From an uncultured Clostridia bacterium (GTDB taxonomy: Bacteria > Bacillota > Clostridia > TANB77 > CAG-465), in assembly GCA_947628005.1 (NCBI GenBank), contig CANQYI010000003.1:1-64000 (forward strand): a stretch of 64,000 bases of DNA, in the 5' to 3' direction. Of this stretch, positions 18,201 to 27,731 are shown in pieces. Made by a program: the position numbers and the translations under genes. A model generated the notes under the pieces. That model was given only the letters and a program-made list of their open reading frames with translations, made no database searches and was not told where the DNA came from. Within the stretch, counting starts at the first letter, position 1. Every line of letters starts with the position of its first letter.

Positions 18201-21052
18201 CTTAAATACTGTCCTTCATACTCTATATCACCTGGTTTTACTGTCAATTTATAATTTTCATAATCCCACTTTGCATAAAGAGTAATATCTGAATTTGGTG
18301 TATATTCATCTAAAGCATCTCCTGCTCTTCTTTGAAAGTTTTCATCTTCATACCAACCAGCAAATATATAACCTTCTTCTCTTTGAGGTTTAGGTAATTG
18401 TACTGATTCATACTCATCTAAAAATTTAGCTTCAAGTATTGCGTCCTGTGTTCCAAAAGTATATTCAACTGGATTAGCTTTATCTGAATTTATACTTCCA
18501 CCACCAGTAAGTTTCCAATGATCAAAAATTTGATATGATTCTCTTGTAGTATACAGTATAGGAATTTCTTCTGATGTGCTACTATCTATATTTACTCCAA
18601 AATTTCCACCATTTGCATCAAATTCTACTGTGTAATAGTTTACACTTGGAACGTCAATACTAATTTTATTATTATACTGTTGTTGGTACTCAGCACCACC
18701 TGGTTCAACTCTTAATGAGTATGCATCATAAGTATAAAGTGCTACCAATGTTATATCTGAAGTAGGAGTATATTGACCTCCATCAGATATTTTTTCCAAT
18801 TTTTGACCTTCATCGTCAGTAATATATGAATACCAACCATTAAAAGTTAAACCTTCTCTATTTACTACTGGTAAATCAATACTTTGACCTATATCACTAT
18901 AATGTGCTGTAAGTACACCGTTTTGACTACCAAAAGTATATTTTGCTGGATTTTTTGTGTAATTTTCTACAGTACCTCCACCAGTTAATGTCCACTCTGT
19001 AAACTGTCTATTAGATTTTAGTGTTTCTACTTTACCATCATATCCATATTCTAGTGTTACTGAGTATGAAGGACCATCTGGTGCAGGTATCTGTTTTACT
19101 TCATTAAATACTCCGTTATATTCACTTCCTCCAGGTTCTACTATAAGTACATAATCTGTACTATCAAAATTTGCTGTTATATTTACATTGCTTCTTGGCA
19201 TTTTAAATGTAGTAGTAGCAGATAAAGTATTTTCTATTACTATATCATCCGTAGTTGACCAATTACTAAAATGTACTCCTACGCCTGGATTTGCAACTAT
19301 TTGTACAGTTTGACCATGCTTATACATTCCTGGAGTATATGCATTTCCTGCTCCACCTAATATTGTAAATGTAAGTGAATATCTTTCTCTTTTATAATAT
19401 AATTTTAGTTTTAAATTTCCATCTGAAGTTACTGCACCAGATTCTACTGTTCCCACAACAGATTTATCTAAAATGTATCCATCAAAAGTTTCTGCCTTAG
19501 CTTCAACTTGCCATCCAATAGTTCCAAAGTATGTTGTTGTTTTTGATAATGTATACTGATCATCATTTGCATTTTCTAAATAGTGTTCTACTTTATACTG
19601 TGCATTTTTAATGTATTGTGCATATAATCTTACATCAGAACCTGCTTTATATGGCTGTCCTGCTTCTCCAACTTTAGTTCCGCCTTCTTTTTCTGTATAC
19701 CAGCCTATGAATGTATAGCCATCTTTTGTTACATCTGGTAAAGTTACTGCTTCAGCATATTCATTATAATAAGCTGTAAGAGTAGCATTTGAATCTGTAA
19801 AAGTATAATCTACAGGATTTGCAGTATCAGAATTAATACTACCGCCACCAGATAATACCCATTTACTAAAGTTTCTATTTGCATGTTCAGTTGCTTTACT
19901 ACAAGTTCCTCCTAAAGCATCATAAACTATCTCATATGAGCTTTGAGGTGCAATTACACTAACAACAGTTCCAAAAATTCCACCATATTCTTCTTGGCCA
20001 GGATTTACAAATAAGCTGTAACCCATTTCTTTCCAATGTGCTATTAACATAGTACTTGGTTTTGTTACTTTATATTGTTCTCCTATTCCTCCAACTCTTT
20101 TTTCTCCATCATACCAAGAATCAAAAACATAGTTACTACGAGTAACGTTAGGAAGTTCTACTGTTGAACTTTCCTTAGTCTTCCACTTAGCATAAAGTGT
20201 GTGATCAGAAGTACTATTTTGAACACTTTCACTTGTAACTTTATTTACAAATAATTCTTCTTTATACCAGCCTTGGAATTCGTAATCTACTCTTGCTTTT
20301 GTATTTTTATCAGTTAAAGTTGCAAGTCTTGCATCAGATGCACCTGCATCATACGAAACTGTATAAACTGTACTATTTCTTACTGGTGTAGTTAAATTAC
20401 CATATTTTGATCCATATCTTATACTTTTTGGCTGTATATCATTTACAGCAGATGGATAATTTTTATCAAATGCGACACTTACAACTACATCAATATCTTC
20501 TTCTTTCGGTAATATTGAATCATTTATAGCATAAATTTTTACTGCTTTAGTACTTATAGAAAAATAAGTATTATCTTTAGTTTCTAGTCCCTTTAAATAA
20601 TAAATTCTTCCTGTAGCAGATGAAGCTAAATATACATCGTTTGGTTCACCTGCTTTAATTGTTCCTCTCTTTGACTGGGAAACTCCTATTTTAGATAAAT
20701 CTATTGCATAGAAATCTATACTACCGTCTTCACTATAATCAGAATTTTCTTCCATTTCTTCTCTAAGATATGCTCTTTTAGCGTCTCCTGCCATTTGAAG
20801 TACTTCTGCTTGTGTATATACTACATCAGTTCCAGATTCTTCATCTTGTAAAGCAGGATATTCACCTTGCTGTATATAATAATTTTTTGTAGCTTCTTCT
20901 ATCTTCTCTAAATCCGATATAAAATCTGTTAAATTAGCATTATCAGTTGAATTTTTTGCACTAAGTACAATTATAGTTGACAATATCATAAAAACTAGAA
21001 TAGTAATCAATAATGCTACTAGGCTCACACCTTTTTTTGAATTAAAATTCAT
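15284..21052 (-). CDS. Prepilin-leader megaprotein: InlB repeats, beta-helix section, LamG-like C-terminus
   Basis: About 1,922 aa from the ATG at 21052, chosen because AGGTG lies 6 bases upstream; the GTG at 21061 falls inside that site. The leader is basic-G-VSLVALLITILVFMILSTII, with Ala at +5 instead of Glu. Residues 30-200 resemble a pilin-like head ('YYIQQGEYPALQDEESG'). About 200-1070 are repeats of the type 'LPxPxRxGYxFxGWYxDE...YTPxSDITLYAKW', 'GGGSINSDxANPVxYTF' and one 'YKVEHYLENAND' unit. About 1075-1310 is Asn/Ile-rich with short repeating turns, like a right-handed beta-helix. About 1700-1922 is a LamG/concanavalin-like jelly roll ('FNGTSSWANL', 'LCLYINGELVDSL'). It is likely a surface adhesin or glycan binder. 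It begins 14 bases after def, so it appears to be co-transcribed with housekeeping genes. Confidence 0.9.
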   Translation of the reverse strand: MNFNSKKGVSLVALLITILVFMILSTIIVLSAKNSTDNANLTDFISDLEKIEEATKNYYIQQGEYPALQDEESGTDVVYTQAEVLQMAGDAKRAYLREEMEENSDYSEDGSIDFYAIDLSKIGVSQSKRGTIKAGEPNDVYLASSATGRIYYLKGLETKDNTYFSISTKAVKIYAINDSILPKEEDIDVVVSVAFDKNYPSAVNDIQPKSIRYGSKYGNLTTPVRNSTVYTVSYDAGASDARLATLTDKNTKARVDYEFQGWYKEELFVNKVTSESVQNSTSDHTLYAKWKTKESSTVELPNVTRSNYVFDSWYDGEKRVGGIGEQYKVTKPSTMLIAHWKEMGYSLFVNPGQEEYGGIFGTVVSVIAPQSSYEIVYDALGGTCSKATEHANRNFSKWVLSGGGSINSDTANPVDYTFTDSNATLTAYYNEYAEAVTLPDVTKDGYTFIGWYTEKEGGTKVGEAGQPYKAGSDVRLYAQYIKNAQYKVEHYLENANDDQYTLSKTTTYFGTIGWQVEAKAETFDGYILDKSVVGTVESGAVTSDGNLKLKLYYKRERYSLTFTILGGAGNAYTPGMYKHGQTVQIVANPGVGVHFSNWSTTDDIVIENTLSATTTFKMPRSNVNITANFDSTDYVLIVEPGGSEYNGVFNEVKQIPAPDGPSYSVTLEYGYDGKVETLKSNRQFTEWTLTGGGTVENYTKNPAKYTFGSQNGVLTAHYSDIGQSIDLPVVNREGLTFNGWYSYITDDEGQKLEKISDGGQYTPTSDITLVALYTYDAYSLRVEPGGAEYQQQYNNKISIDVPSVNYYTVEFDANGGNFGVNIDSSTSEEIPILYTTRESYQIFDHWKLTGGGSINSDKANPVEYTFGTQDAILEAKFLDEYESVQLPKPQREEGYIFAGWYEDENFQRRAGDALDEYTPNSDITLYAKWDYENYKLTVKPGDIEYEGQYLSSVNVQIPTETAYTVTLVPGEGTLEQTTISANKEFTSWTLSGKGKISSQEEGWTFEFGASDSILTANYSDEIIPVNLPTPVLEGYSFDGWYLDEELENKLEEPYDKYVPTEDITLYAKYNKGVASIETTIFDTLQDAIDYVQDTPATITLLVDINPTETFIIDEGKDIILDVSDYSISSSADYVFSNSGTLKIIGNNKNNIKSTEGAIIKNTGTLDIDNIYLEGNTECIYNLNTLNIKNCEIISNNSHAIINESENANLTVTDSNIGNGYEFDDGNYSETILNKDGANLNIAKGEINANNRGAAILNINNSNLTLGNDDTQIENDLVRITGVSFGIKNEESTLHFFDGTIIGETAIDGGMQYTPAGYTIFVEKDSNSGLQTATLYEESSVILNLVAEEGGSVDGAGIYSPSSQVSITAIPEAGFAFMGWYEDDELVSPDSNYVFDMPDTPLKLTARFQATDVYIVDSDAPGYLISEDNTTLTCDSENTIYIDIPKDGYMINKLPSPENNYFTVYVKNDDEEDYVLVSEESETLPYITTQKCSVKLVGKGVININLFNSDNAYIYENMPECTVRFYSPTKENLYKTVNTVKWQDILSIMPDVPTRIGYTFNGWSVDSESKVGTMNMSITQDIDLYAIWEINNLYIESNFSDISILNNTINTNVTSKIYTRFTNKESIYSISGMLNDLAQLKYYSPNGWLNDSMLTLAKSGPDTLDNFKIDILNNMVVGITGSSSNISFKVNEDTVPLLHTMDGYVSDGLVANYDGRYNTKNKEFDSSLDWYNIAKTGFRSNTNNLIRGYNYFTFNGTSSWANLMDTNTENITLEVVFSSNRESRSEPEYIIGNLTNNSGGAGIFIDTDGKIKGSVFIDGAFRTVESPELYTTSQITKASLTYNSNILCLYINGELVDSLSQEGNITIPDDKTPIILGARLNSQDEKDSYLSGDIYSALIYNQALSNSEINKNFEISKVHIYGL

Positions 21053-21066
21053 ATATCTCACCTATA

Positions 21067-21534
21067 TTATTTTTTATCAACTCTATCTAAAAATACTATA
21101 CCATCTAAATGGTCAAGTTCATGTTGAATAACAACAGCCTCTATACCATTAGCGCTTATAATTCTTTTTTTACCATCTAAACCGATATATTCCGTTTTTA
21201 CTTTTTCATATCTAGTTATATTCTTAAATACATCAGGAAAACTTAAACAGCCCTCTTCAACTTCAACTTTACTTTTTGAAGTCCAGACAATTTTGGGATT
21301 AATTAATACTACTGGCTTTTTCTTTGCACCCTCATCAATATAGTTTACATCATATGTAACTACTCTCTTCATAACCCCAATTTGGCATGCAGCAAGTCCA
21401 ATTCCATCATACTTATACATAGTGTCTAACATGTCTTGTGCAAGTTGCTTTATATCTTCATCAACTTTTTCTACTTCACTACATACTTGTTTTAATCGTT
21501 TGTCTCCATCATATACTAAGTCTTTTACTGCCAT
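21067..21534 (-). CDS. def: Peptide deformylase
   Basis: 155 aa, usual length. It removes the formyl group from the N-terminal Met of new proteins in the cytoplasm. All three signature motifs are present: motif 1 GIGLAACQIG (residues 46-55), motif 2 EGCLSFP (about 93-99) with the metal-binding Cys, and motif 3 QHELDHLDG (about 138-146) with two His ligands and the catalytic Glu. It is preceded by ftsK (14-base gap, AGGAG site) and followed 14 bases later by the repeat megaprotein. In most clostridia def pairs with fmt or priA, so the ftsK-def-megaprotein order is not the common one. Confidence 0.97.
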   Translation of the reverse strand: MAVKDLVYDGDKRLKQVCSEVEKVDEDIKQLAQDMLDTMYKYDGIGLAACQIGVMKRVVTYDVNYIDEGAKKKPVVLINPKIVWTSKSKVEVEEGCLSFPDVFKNITRYEKVKTEYIGLDGKKRIISANGIEAVVIQHELDHLDGIVFLDRVDKK

Positions 21535-21548
21535 ATTCTTCTCCTTTT

Positions 21549-24029
21549 TTATTCTTCACTACTTTCACTTTCTATATTACTTGTACCAAGTTTTAATTGT
21601 TGCCATTCTGCCTTAGAAATTAAAACTTTTCTAGGTTTACTTCCTTCATATCCTGATATAAGACCTCTCTCTTCCATTTGGTCAATTATTCTACCAGCCC
21701 TAGAGTATCCAACTTTAAATCTTCTTTGTATCATAGATGCAGATGCTTGACCCATTTCTATTACTAAATCAATTGCATCATCTAAAAGTTCATCATAATC
21801 ACTTTCTAATGCTGAATCTTCTTCAGTATCTTTAGAGCCTTTTGAGCCCTTAGTCTTTATATTAGCTTTTTCAATGCTTTCTATTATTTCATCATTATAA
21901 GTTGCTTCAAAGTTATTTTTTATATTATCTACAATTTTTTCTATTTCTTTTTCTGATATAAAGGCGCCTTGTATTCTTAGTGGTTTAGTTTCACCAACTG
22001 GGAAATAAAGCATATCTCCCTTTCCTAAAAGTTTTTCAGCGCCAGCCATATCTAATATTGTTCTAGAATCAACTTGAGAAGAAACAGTAAATGCTATACG
22101 TGAAGGTACATTTGCCTTAATTATACCAGTAATTACATCTACTGATGGTCTCTGAGTTGCAATAACTAAATGCATTCCAGCAGCCCTTGCCATCTGAGCT
22201 AGACGACAAATAGCATCTTCAACATCATTTGGAGCTACCATCATAAGATCTGCAAGTTCATCAATTATTATAACAATCTGTGGAAGTTTTACCCCTTCTT
22301 CTTTTTCAATTATTTTATTATAGCCCTTTATATCTTTTACTCCCTTTTGAGCAAACAAGCTATATCTGTTGACCATTTCTTGAACAGCCCAGTTTAGAGA
22401 GCCTGCTGCCTTTTTGGGATCAGTTACTACTGGTATTAATAGATGTGGTATTCCATTGTAACATGAAAGTTCTACCATCTTAGGATCTATTAAAATCATT
22501 TTAACTTCACTAGGTTTTGACTTATACAATATAGATACAATTAAAGTATTTATACATACACTTTTTCCAGAGCCAGTTGCTCCTGCAATAAGTACATGGG
22601 GCATTTTAGCTATATCGCCCACAACAATATCTCCTGCTGCATCTTTTCCAAGTGAAAATGCAAGTTTTGATGGATGCTTTTTAAAAGCATCTGATTCAAT
22701 AACTTCTCTTAAATAAACAGATTCTGCTTCTTTATTTGGTATCTCAATACCAACTGCTGCTTTTCCAGGAATTGGTGCCTCTATTCTTATAGTTTTAGCA
22801 GCTAGATTTAAAGCAATATCATCTGATAAATTTACAATTTTACTAACTTTTACACCAACACTTGGAGTAAGTTCATACCTTGTAACTGTTGGACCTTTAG
22901 TTATATTAGTAACCTTTGCTTCTACTCCAAAACTTGCTAAAGTTTTTTGTAATTTTACTGCTGTTGCATGAATTGTCTTTTTATCAAATGCTAAGTTAGA
23001 ATTTGGATTATTAGAAAGCAGAGTAATTGGTGGAAATACATAATTATCTTCTTCTACATGCTTTGTATGGTCAAGTGTTAAAACTTCTTTTAAGCTTTTA
23101 TCTTCTTTTTCCTCTTTTTGCATTTTAAAGAATTCGTCTCTTTTTTGTTTTCCTTCCATTTCTTCCTTGCTAAGTTTGCCACCTAATTTATTAAAATCAA
23201 ATTCTACTTGTTCGGTTTTATCAACAGTTAGATTCTCATCTACATTTTTTCCTGTCTTCTCTCTCATCTTTTCATTTATTTTATTAAGTCTTGCTCTATC
23301 TCTTCTTGATAAGTTTGAATTATTTATTTTCTCTTGTTTTAAATCTTCTTCATCTTCTTCATCTACGAACTCATCTTTTCTAAATAGTATAGAAAATACA
23401 TTATAAATTGCATTTCCAATTATCGCAAAAATGTTTCTAATTCCATATATAAATTGTCTTAATGAAATATTTAATGAACAAAGTACAACTATAAAAGACA
23501 AAGCAAAAAGTATTATTCTTGAGCAAATAATACCTAAAACTTTGATAGAAATAGTAGAAAGTGCACTACCTAAAGCTCCTGCAGCATTTCTTAAATAAAT
23601 TGCATCATTGAATGCAGAAACCAAATGTTTCATTAAATTATTTTCAACATTAATATTAGAACTTACAAAAGTACCAATAAATGCAGATATACAAATCATA
23701 CATAGTATACCCTTTAAAATTTCTTTACCAAGTTTTACTTTGGTGTCTGAAACAATTGCATATATACCAACAATAATTAAAACAACTGGCAATATAAATA
23801 CGGCATATCCAAATAAACCTCTAAGTATCATTTTTATAACATCGGCTATAAATCCAATCTCAGTAAAGGTTAAAAAGACCACAAGTATTAGCCCTAAAAC
23901 GACTAATACTCCGCCAATAAAATCATTTCCAATTGTTTTTCTTGAACTTTTTTTTGTATACGTATTTTTTGATCTAGTTCTAGAAGAACCAGATTTACCT
24001 AAACTAGTTACTTTTTTCTTTCTTGACAA
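21549..24029 (-). CDS. ftsK: DNA translocase FtsK/SpoIIIE
   Basis: 826 aa, a normal size for the SpoIIIE/SftA-type Bacillota protein. It pumps chromosome ends through the closing septum, in division or sporulation. After a Lys/Ser-rich start there are about four membrane segments (residues about 35-200), a charged linker (about 220-350), the RecA-like motor with Walker A GATGSGKS (about 483) and Walker [12 protein letters not shown] (about 586), and a C-terminal winged-helix gamma domain ('[23 protein letters not shown]') that reads oriented DNA motifs. The start is a TTG at 24029 with a weak GGTGTG site; no better ATG lies in frame. Four membrane segments favour SpoIIIE/FtsK over soluble SftA. 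Confidence 0.96.
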   Translation of the reverse strand: MSRKKKVTSLGKSGSSRTRSKNTYTKKSSRKTIGNDFIGGVLVVLGLILVVFLTFTEIGFIADVIKMILRGLFGYAVFILPVVLIIVGIYAIVSDTKVKLGKEILKGILCMICISAFIGTFVSSNINVENNLMKHLVSAFNDAIYLRNAAGALGSALSTISIKVLGIICSRIILFALSFIVVLCSLNISLRQFIYGIRNIFAIIGNAIYNVFSILFRKDEFVDEEDEEDLKQEKINNSNLSRRDRARLNKINEKMREKTGKNVDENLTVDKTEQVEFDFNKLGGKLSKEEMEGKQKRDEFFKMQKEEKEDKSLKEVLTLDHTKHVEEDNYVFPPITLLSNNPNSNLAFDKKTIHATAVKLQKTLASFGVEAKVTNITKGPTVTRYELTPSVGVKVSKIVNLSDDIALNLAAKTIRIEAPIPGKAAVGIEIPNKEAESVYLREVIESDAFKKHPSKLAFSLGKDAAGDIVVGDIAKMPHVLIAGATGSGKSVCINTLIVSILYKSKPSEVKMILIDPKMVELSCYNGIPHLLIPVVTDPKKAAGSLNWAVQEMVNRYSLFAQKGVKDIKGYNKIIEKEEGVKLPQIVIIIDELADLMMVAPNDVEDAICRLAQMARAAGMHLVIATQRPSVDVITGIIKANVPSRIAFTVSSQVDSRTILDMAGAEKLLGKGDMLYFPVGETKPLRIQGAFISEKEIEKIVDNIKNNFEATYNDEIIESIEKANIKTKGSKGSKDTEEDSALESDYDELLDDAIDLVIEMGQASASMIQRRFKVGYSRAGRIIDQMEERGLISGYEGSKPRKVLISKAEWQQLKLGTSNIESESSEE

Positions 24030-24071
24030 TTTATCACACCAACCTCATTTTTTGTGTAATAGGAGCAATTA

Positions 24072-24509
24072 TTATTTTAATTCTTTTCTATTGTTATGAA
24101 TTACATCTAAAGTTTCTTTTAATACTTCTTCAACTTTTTCTAAAACTGCGTCAGCATAATCACGTGTTCCAACACTTATTTCTTTAGAAACTTTATTAGC
24201 ATTTTCAATTATTTCTTCTTTTTGAGCTAAAGCTTGTTTAGTAATAACATGCTCGTCCACTAATGTTATAATTTTTTGTTCTGCATCTTTCATTAATCCT
24301 TCTGCTTCTTTTTCAGCATCCTCAATTATTCTTTGTCTTTCCTCTTTAACCCACTTTGCTTGCTTTAATTCATCAGGAAGTTTTAATCTTATATCTTCTA
24401 ATATCTCCCTTAACTCATCAATATCAACCATAACCTTAGAAGAAAATGGTACCTTAGCACCTGATTCTAATAATTCCTCTAAATTTTCTAGTAATGTAAA
24501 AATTTCCAT
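24072..24509 (-). CDS. Coiled-coil protein, V-type ATPase subunit H/E-like
   Basis: 145 aa from the ATG at 24509, which has GGAGGG 7 bases upstream; the in-frame GTG at 24524 lies within that site and is unlikely. It is almost entirely charged helix (residues about 30-140: 'KWVKEERQRIIEDAEKEAEGLMKDAEQKI'), the pattern that gets such clostridial proteins labelled as ATPase subunit H/E or DivIVA-like. There is no membrane segment or catalytic motif. The gene starts 2 bases after the rsmD stop, a place where many clostridia carry a similar short coiled-coil gene. The function is unknown; it may be a scaffold or peripheral stalk-like protein. Confidence 0.8.
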   Translation of the reverse strand: MEIFTLLENLEELLESGAKVPFSSKVMVDIDELREILEDIRLKLPDELKQAKWVKEERQRIIEDAEKEAEGLMKDAEQKIITLVDEHVITKQALAQKEEIIENANKVSKEISVGTRDYADAVLEKVEEVLKETLDVIHNNRKELK

Positions 24510-24511
24510 AC

Positions 24512-25099
24512 TTATTCCCTCCACTTATATAGTTTTAAAATTACTCCTCCGTACGTTCTTTCATCAAAACAGATCAAATTTTCAAATTGATCAAAAGCAT
24601 TCTGATCTTTTTTCAAAATTTTATTAACAAAATTTTTATCAGTCTCGTAAACTATTATTCCATCTTTCTTTAAATATTTTTGTCTTGAATCTGAGATTAT
24701 TTTTAAAGTATTAAGACCATAATTACTGTCATATGGTGGATCTAAAAATATAATATCAAATAAAATATTTTCATTATCTATATTTTTTAAACACTTTATA
24801 TAATCTTTATTTGTTATTTTAACATATTCATTACTTTTAGTCAATGAAATATTAGTTAAAATTGTAGAAATACTTGTCTTTTCTTTGTCATTTAACCAAG
24901 CAAATTTTGCTCCTCGACTAATTGACTCTATACTTAAATTACCTGTCCCTGCAAATAAATCTAAAACATAAGCTTCATTTATGTAATCTCTTATTATACT
25001 AAATAGTGCTTCTTTAACCCTATCAAGCGTAGGACGTGTAGATTTAGTTTTAGGTCCTTCAATTTTTTTTGACTTATATTTTCCCGCTATGATTCTCAT
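24512..25099 (-). CDS. rsmD: 16S rRNA (guanine(966)-N2)-methyltransferase RsmD
   Basis: 195 aa, usual length. It methylates G966 of 16S rRNA using S-adenosylmethionine. The SAM-binding loop is VLDLFAGTGNLSIESISRGA (residues about 44-63), and the catalytic motif is DPPY (about 120), preceded by FDIIFL. The N-terminus MRIIAGKYKSKKIEGP is typical of the family. The start has AAGGAG upstream. It is the first gene of an apparent operon running through the coiled-coil gene, ftsK, def and the 1.9-kaa megaprotein. Confidence 0.96.
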   Translation of the reverse strand: MRIIAGKYKSKKIEGPKTKSTRPTLDRVKEALFSIIRDYINEAYVLDLFAGTGNLSIESISRGAKFAWLNDKEKTSISTILTNISLTKSNEYVKITNKDYIKCLKNIDNENILFDIIFLDPPYDSNYGLNTLKIISDSRQKYLKKDGIIVYETDKNFVNKILKKDQNAFDQFENLICFDERTYGGVILKLYKWRE

Positions 25100-25124
25100 A
25101 GTATAATGCTCCTTATACTTTTAA

Positions 25125-25153
25125 ATTTTACAATAAAATTTATTTTTTTTCAA
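25125..25153 (-). promoter_or_regulatory. Probable sigma-A promoter of rsmD operon
   Basis: On the minus strand, TTGAAA (25148-25153) and TAAAAT (25125-25130) are 17 bp apart, about 25 bases before the rsmD start. Confidence 0.55.
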
Positions 25154-25174
25154 CATATTTTTAGAAAAATAAAT

Positions 25175-25196
25175 GACACTACAAAAATGTAGTGTC
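25175..25196 (-). terminator. Terminator after pyrimidine-nucleoside phosphorylase
   Basis: A perfect stem GACACTACA/TGTAGTGTC with a short A-rich loop lies just after the stop at 25204. The T tract on the minus strand is interrupted (ATTTATTTTT), so termination may be partial. Confidence 0.65.
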
Positions 25197-25203
25197 TAAA
25201 AAT

Positions 25204-26580
25204 TTATATTATATCTAAAATATGTGGTTTATTTGATAGTGCTTCACCTAAAGTATCCTCTAAATTTTCTATAACTATTGCATCTTTTATATATTCAAAT
25301 GCTTCATCAAATTTTTCTTTATCATTATAAAATACTTTCAAAATTGTATCAGACTCATTAACTTTGCTTCCCACTTTATTTATGAACTCAAATCCTACTG
25401 CATGGTCTATACTATCTTGTTTTGTCTTTCTTCCACCACCTAATGATACTAATGCTTCTCCAATTTTTTTACTGTCTATTGATACAATATGCCCTGATTT
25501 TTCAGCACGTATATCTTTTAAATATTTTACTTGATCATTTAGTACAGGCATATCTATACTCATACCTAATAAGTCCATGTATACACTATGTATGTGACCA
25601 CCTTGAGCTTTAATTAGTTCTATAAACTTATTGTATGCTCTCTTAGATGTAATTTCTTCCATTATTTTTACCTTATTTTCTTCTATATCCTCTCCTACAT
25701 TTGCTAGCTTTAGCATCCACGCTGCACATTCAAATACTACATCCTTTAATCCTTTTAAAGACTTTGAATTTAAAGTTGTTTCATCTGAAAGTAAAAATGA
25801 GATTACCTCTTTAATTTCAACTGCATTTCCAACAGATCTTCCAAGTGGTTCATCCATTGATGTAATTATGGCCTTTGTTTCTATATTTGCTATTTTTCCT
25901 ATATTTACCATTGTTTGAGCTAGTCTTCTTGCAGAAGCTATATCTTTCATAAAAGCGCCACTTCCACACGTAACGTCAAGAAGAATTTTGTCAGCACCAG
26001 ATGCAATCTTTTTACTCATAACTGAAGCAGAAATTAAATCAATTGATTCTACTGTTGCAGTAACATCTCTTAATGCATATAATTTTTTATCTGCAATTGC
26101 TATATCACTACTTTGACTAATAAGTGCTACTCCAATATCATTTACTTGTTCTTTTGCTCTTTGTATGTCTATATTAACATCATAGCCCTTTATTGCCTCT
26201 AATTTATCGGCTGTACCACCGGTAAAACCTAGTCCTCTGCCAGACATTTTACATACTTTTGCACCTAAACTTGCCACTATTGGTAGTACAATTAGAGTTA
26301 CCTTATCACCAACGCCACCAGTTGAATGTTTGTCTACTATAAATTTTCCTTCTTCTTTAATTGAATCAAGATTTATCATATTTGATGATTTTGCCATTGC
26401 AAATGTTAGATCAGTAAGCTCTCTAGCATTCATTTTATTTAAATAAATTGCCATTAATAGAGCAGACATTTGATAATCCTCTATGTTAGATAAACTATAC
26501 TCTCTCACAAAATATTCTATTTCCTCTGTAGTAAGTTCTTTATTATCTCTCTTTTTTTCTATTATATCATACATTCTCAT
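25204..26580 (-). CDS. pdp: Pyrimidine-nucleoside phosphorylase
   Basis: 458 aa, slightly longer than the usual 430-440. It splits uridine, deoxyuridine and thymidine with phosphate into base and (deoxy)ribose-1-phosphate, for nucleoside salvage. Residues 82-92 carry the phosphate-binding KHSTGGVGDK, and residues of about 113-130 carry the family signature SGRGLGFTGGTADKLEAI. The C-terminal alpha/beta domain follows ('SLGGGRKTKQDSIDHAVGF'). The start ATG has AGGTG 8 bases upstream, and that site overlaps the stop of the preceding leader protein, so the two are translated from one message. Salvage genes are not usually found behind a pilin-like gene. Confidence 0.95.
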   Translation of the reverse strand: MRMYDIIEKKRDNKELTTEEIEYFVREYSLSNIEDYQMSALLMAIYLNKMNARELTDLTFAMAKSSNMINLDSIKEEGKFIVDKHSTGGVGDKVTLIVLPIVASLGAKVCKMSGRGLGFTGGTADKLEAIKGYDVNIDIQRAKEQVNDIGVALISQSSDIAIADKKLYALRDVTATVESIDLISASVMSKKIASGADKILLDVTCGSGAFMKDIASARRLAQTMVNIGKIANIETKAIITSMDEPLGRSVGNAVEIKEVISFLLSDETTLNSKSLKGLKDVVFECAAWMLKLANVGEDIEENKVKIMEEITSKRAYNKFIELIKAQGGHIHSVYMDLLGMSIDMPVLNDQVKYLKDIRAEKSGHIVSIDSKKIGEALVSLGGGRKTKQDSIDHAVGFEFINKVGSKVNESDTILKVFYNDKEKFDEAFEYIKDAIVIENLEDTLGEALSNKPHILDII

Positions 26581-26591
26581 TACATTTTCAC

Positions 26592-27584
26592 CTAATTTAC
26601 TTTTTCAAATCTTAAAACATCAATATTGGTATTACTATCTCTTACAACATTACTAATTATACCATTATATATTCTTATAGAATAATATTCTTTATTAGAT
26701 GTCTTAGGAATTTCAATTGAAGTTACAGTGTTTAAAGTAACATTTTGTGTTTGTTCACTAGCACCACTTATGTTATAAGTAGTAATTGAATTTTTTGTTG
26801 AATCATACACATATATTGCTTTAAAAATTTTATCTTTGCTCTTTGTTGCTGGTATTTTATCTAGTTTTATCGCACTACTATCTGTATTTATTTGAAGTAA
26901 TTCCGTATTATCTTCATTTATATCTTTATATACAACTTCAATAGTAAATGAGTTATTTACAAAATTTATTGGAAATACAGCGGAAAAATTAGTTAAATCT
27001 GTTTTAAATGTAGTACCAGTCCAACAATCATTTGTATTGTTTTTTATAATTGTAGCATTATTATTGTTTGAAGTTAAATCCTTCCATCCAGTAGCAGTGT
27101 TAGAAAAAGCTCCTCCAACGTTACTACCAGCTTCATAATAGCCTATAAGATTATCACTTTTATAAGATATAAGTCCTGCCTTACAAGCAATATTAAATTC
27201 TTGTTCATCAAAATCATCATCACTTAATGGAGAATATACTAATTTGCCATTATTTATTACAAAAAGTTTAGAATCCTCCTCTGTCATGCTGTTTAAAATT
27301 GAAAAAATATTTCCTTCAATAATTTTATTATCGTACATTATACAGTCCAAATTCGCACTCAACAAATCTTTGTTATATGAAATTCCTTCCTCAAATTCTC
27401 TTTTACTTACATAATCGTCTATATCAATTCTATAAGATTCTATCTTTTCTCTGAAAGTTGCTTCAAACGCTGATTCGGTTAAATTTTGATCTTTCATTGA
27501 AAGCACAACTGTTGTAATAAGTATTGCCATAACTAGAATCGTTATAAGTAAAACTATTAAACTTATTCCTCTATTTTTTTCCAT
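26592..27584 (-). CDS. Small prepilin-leader protein with LamG-like C-terminus
   Basis: About 330 aa from the ATG at 27584; the longer GTG start at 27599 is buried in the AGAAGGTG site. The leader is MEKNR-G-ISLIVLLITILVMAILITTVVLS, with Val at +5 where pilins have Glu. The next stretch is helical and charged ('ESAFEATFREKIESYRIDIDDYVSKREFEEG'), like a pilin stem. About residues 165-330 look like a LamG/concanavalin-like domain: 'LIGYYEAGSNVGG...WKDLTSNNNNATI', then 'NSFTIEVVYKDI', and a final strand 'YYSIRIYNGIIS'. The same layout closes the 1.9-kaa protein. Probably surface-exposed; partner and substrate unknown. Confidence 0.85.
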   Translation of the reverse strand: MEKNRGISLIVLLITILVMAILITTVVLSMKDQNLTESAFEATFREKIESYRIDIDDYVSKREFEEGISYNKDLLSANLDCIMYDNKIIEGNIFSILNSMTEEDSKLFVINNGKLVYSPLSDDDFDEQEFNIACKAGLISYKSDNLIGYYEAGSNVGGAFSNTATGWKDLTSNNNNATIIKNNTNDCWTGTTFKTDLTNFSAVFPINFVNNSFTIEVVYKDINEDNTELLQINTDSSAIKLDKIPATKSKDKIFKAIYVYDSTKNSITTYNISGASEQTQNVTLNTVTSIEIPKTSNKEYYSIRIYNGIISNVVRDSNTNIDVLRFEKVN

Positions 27585-27731
27585 ATATTTTATCTTCACC
27601 TTCTGTATATAATATTAATATATAAAAAAATTTTTTTCAATATTATAATAATTTTTTTTAATATTTATTAAGTAATATTATATGTATAATTTAATATAAT
27701 TTATTATGGAATTTATTGAGGTGATAAATAT

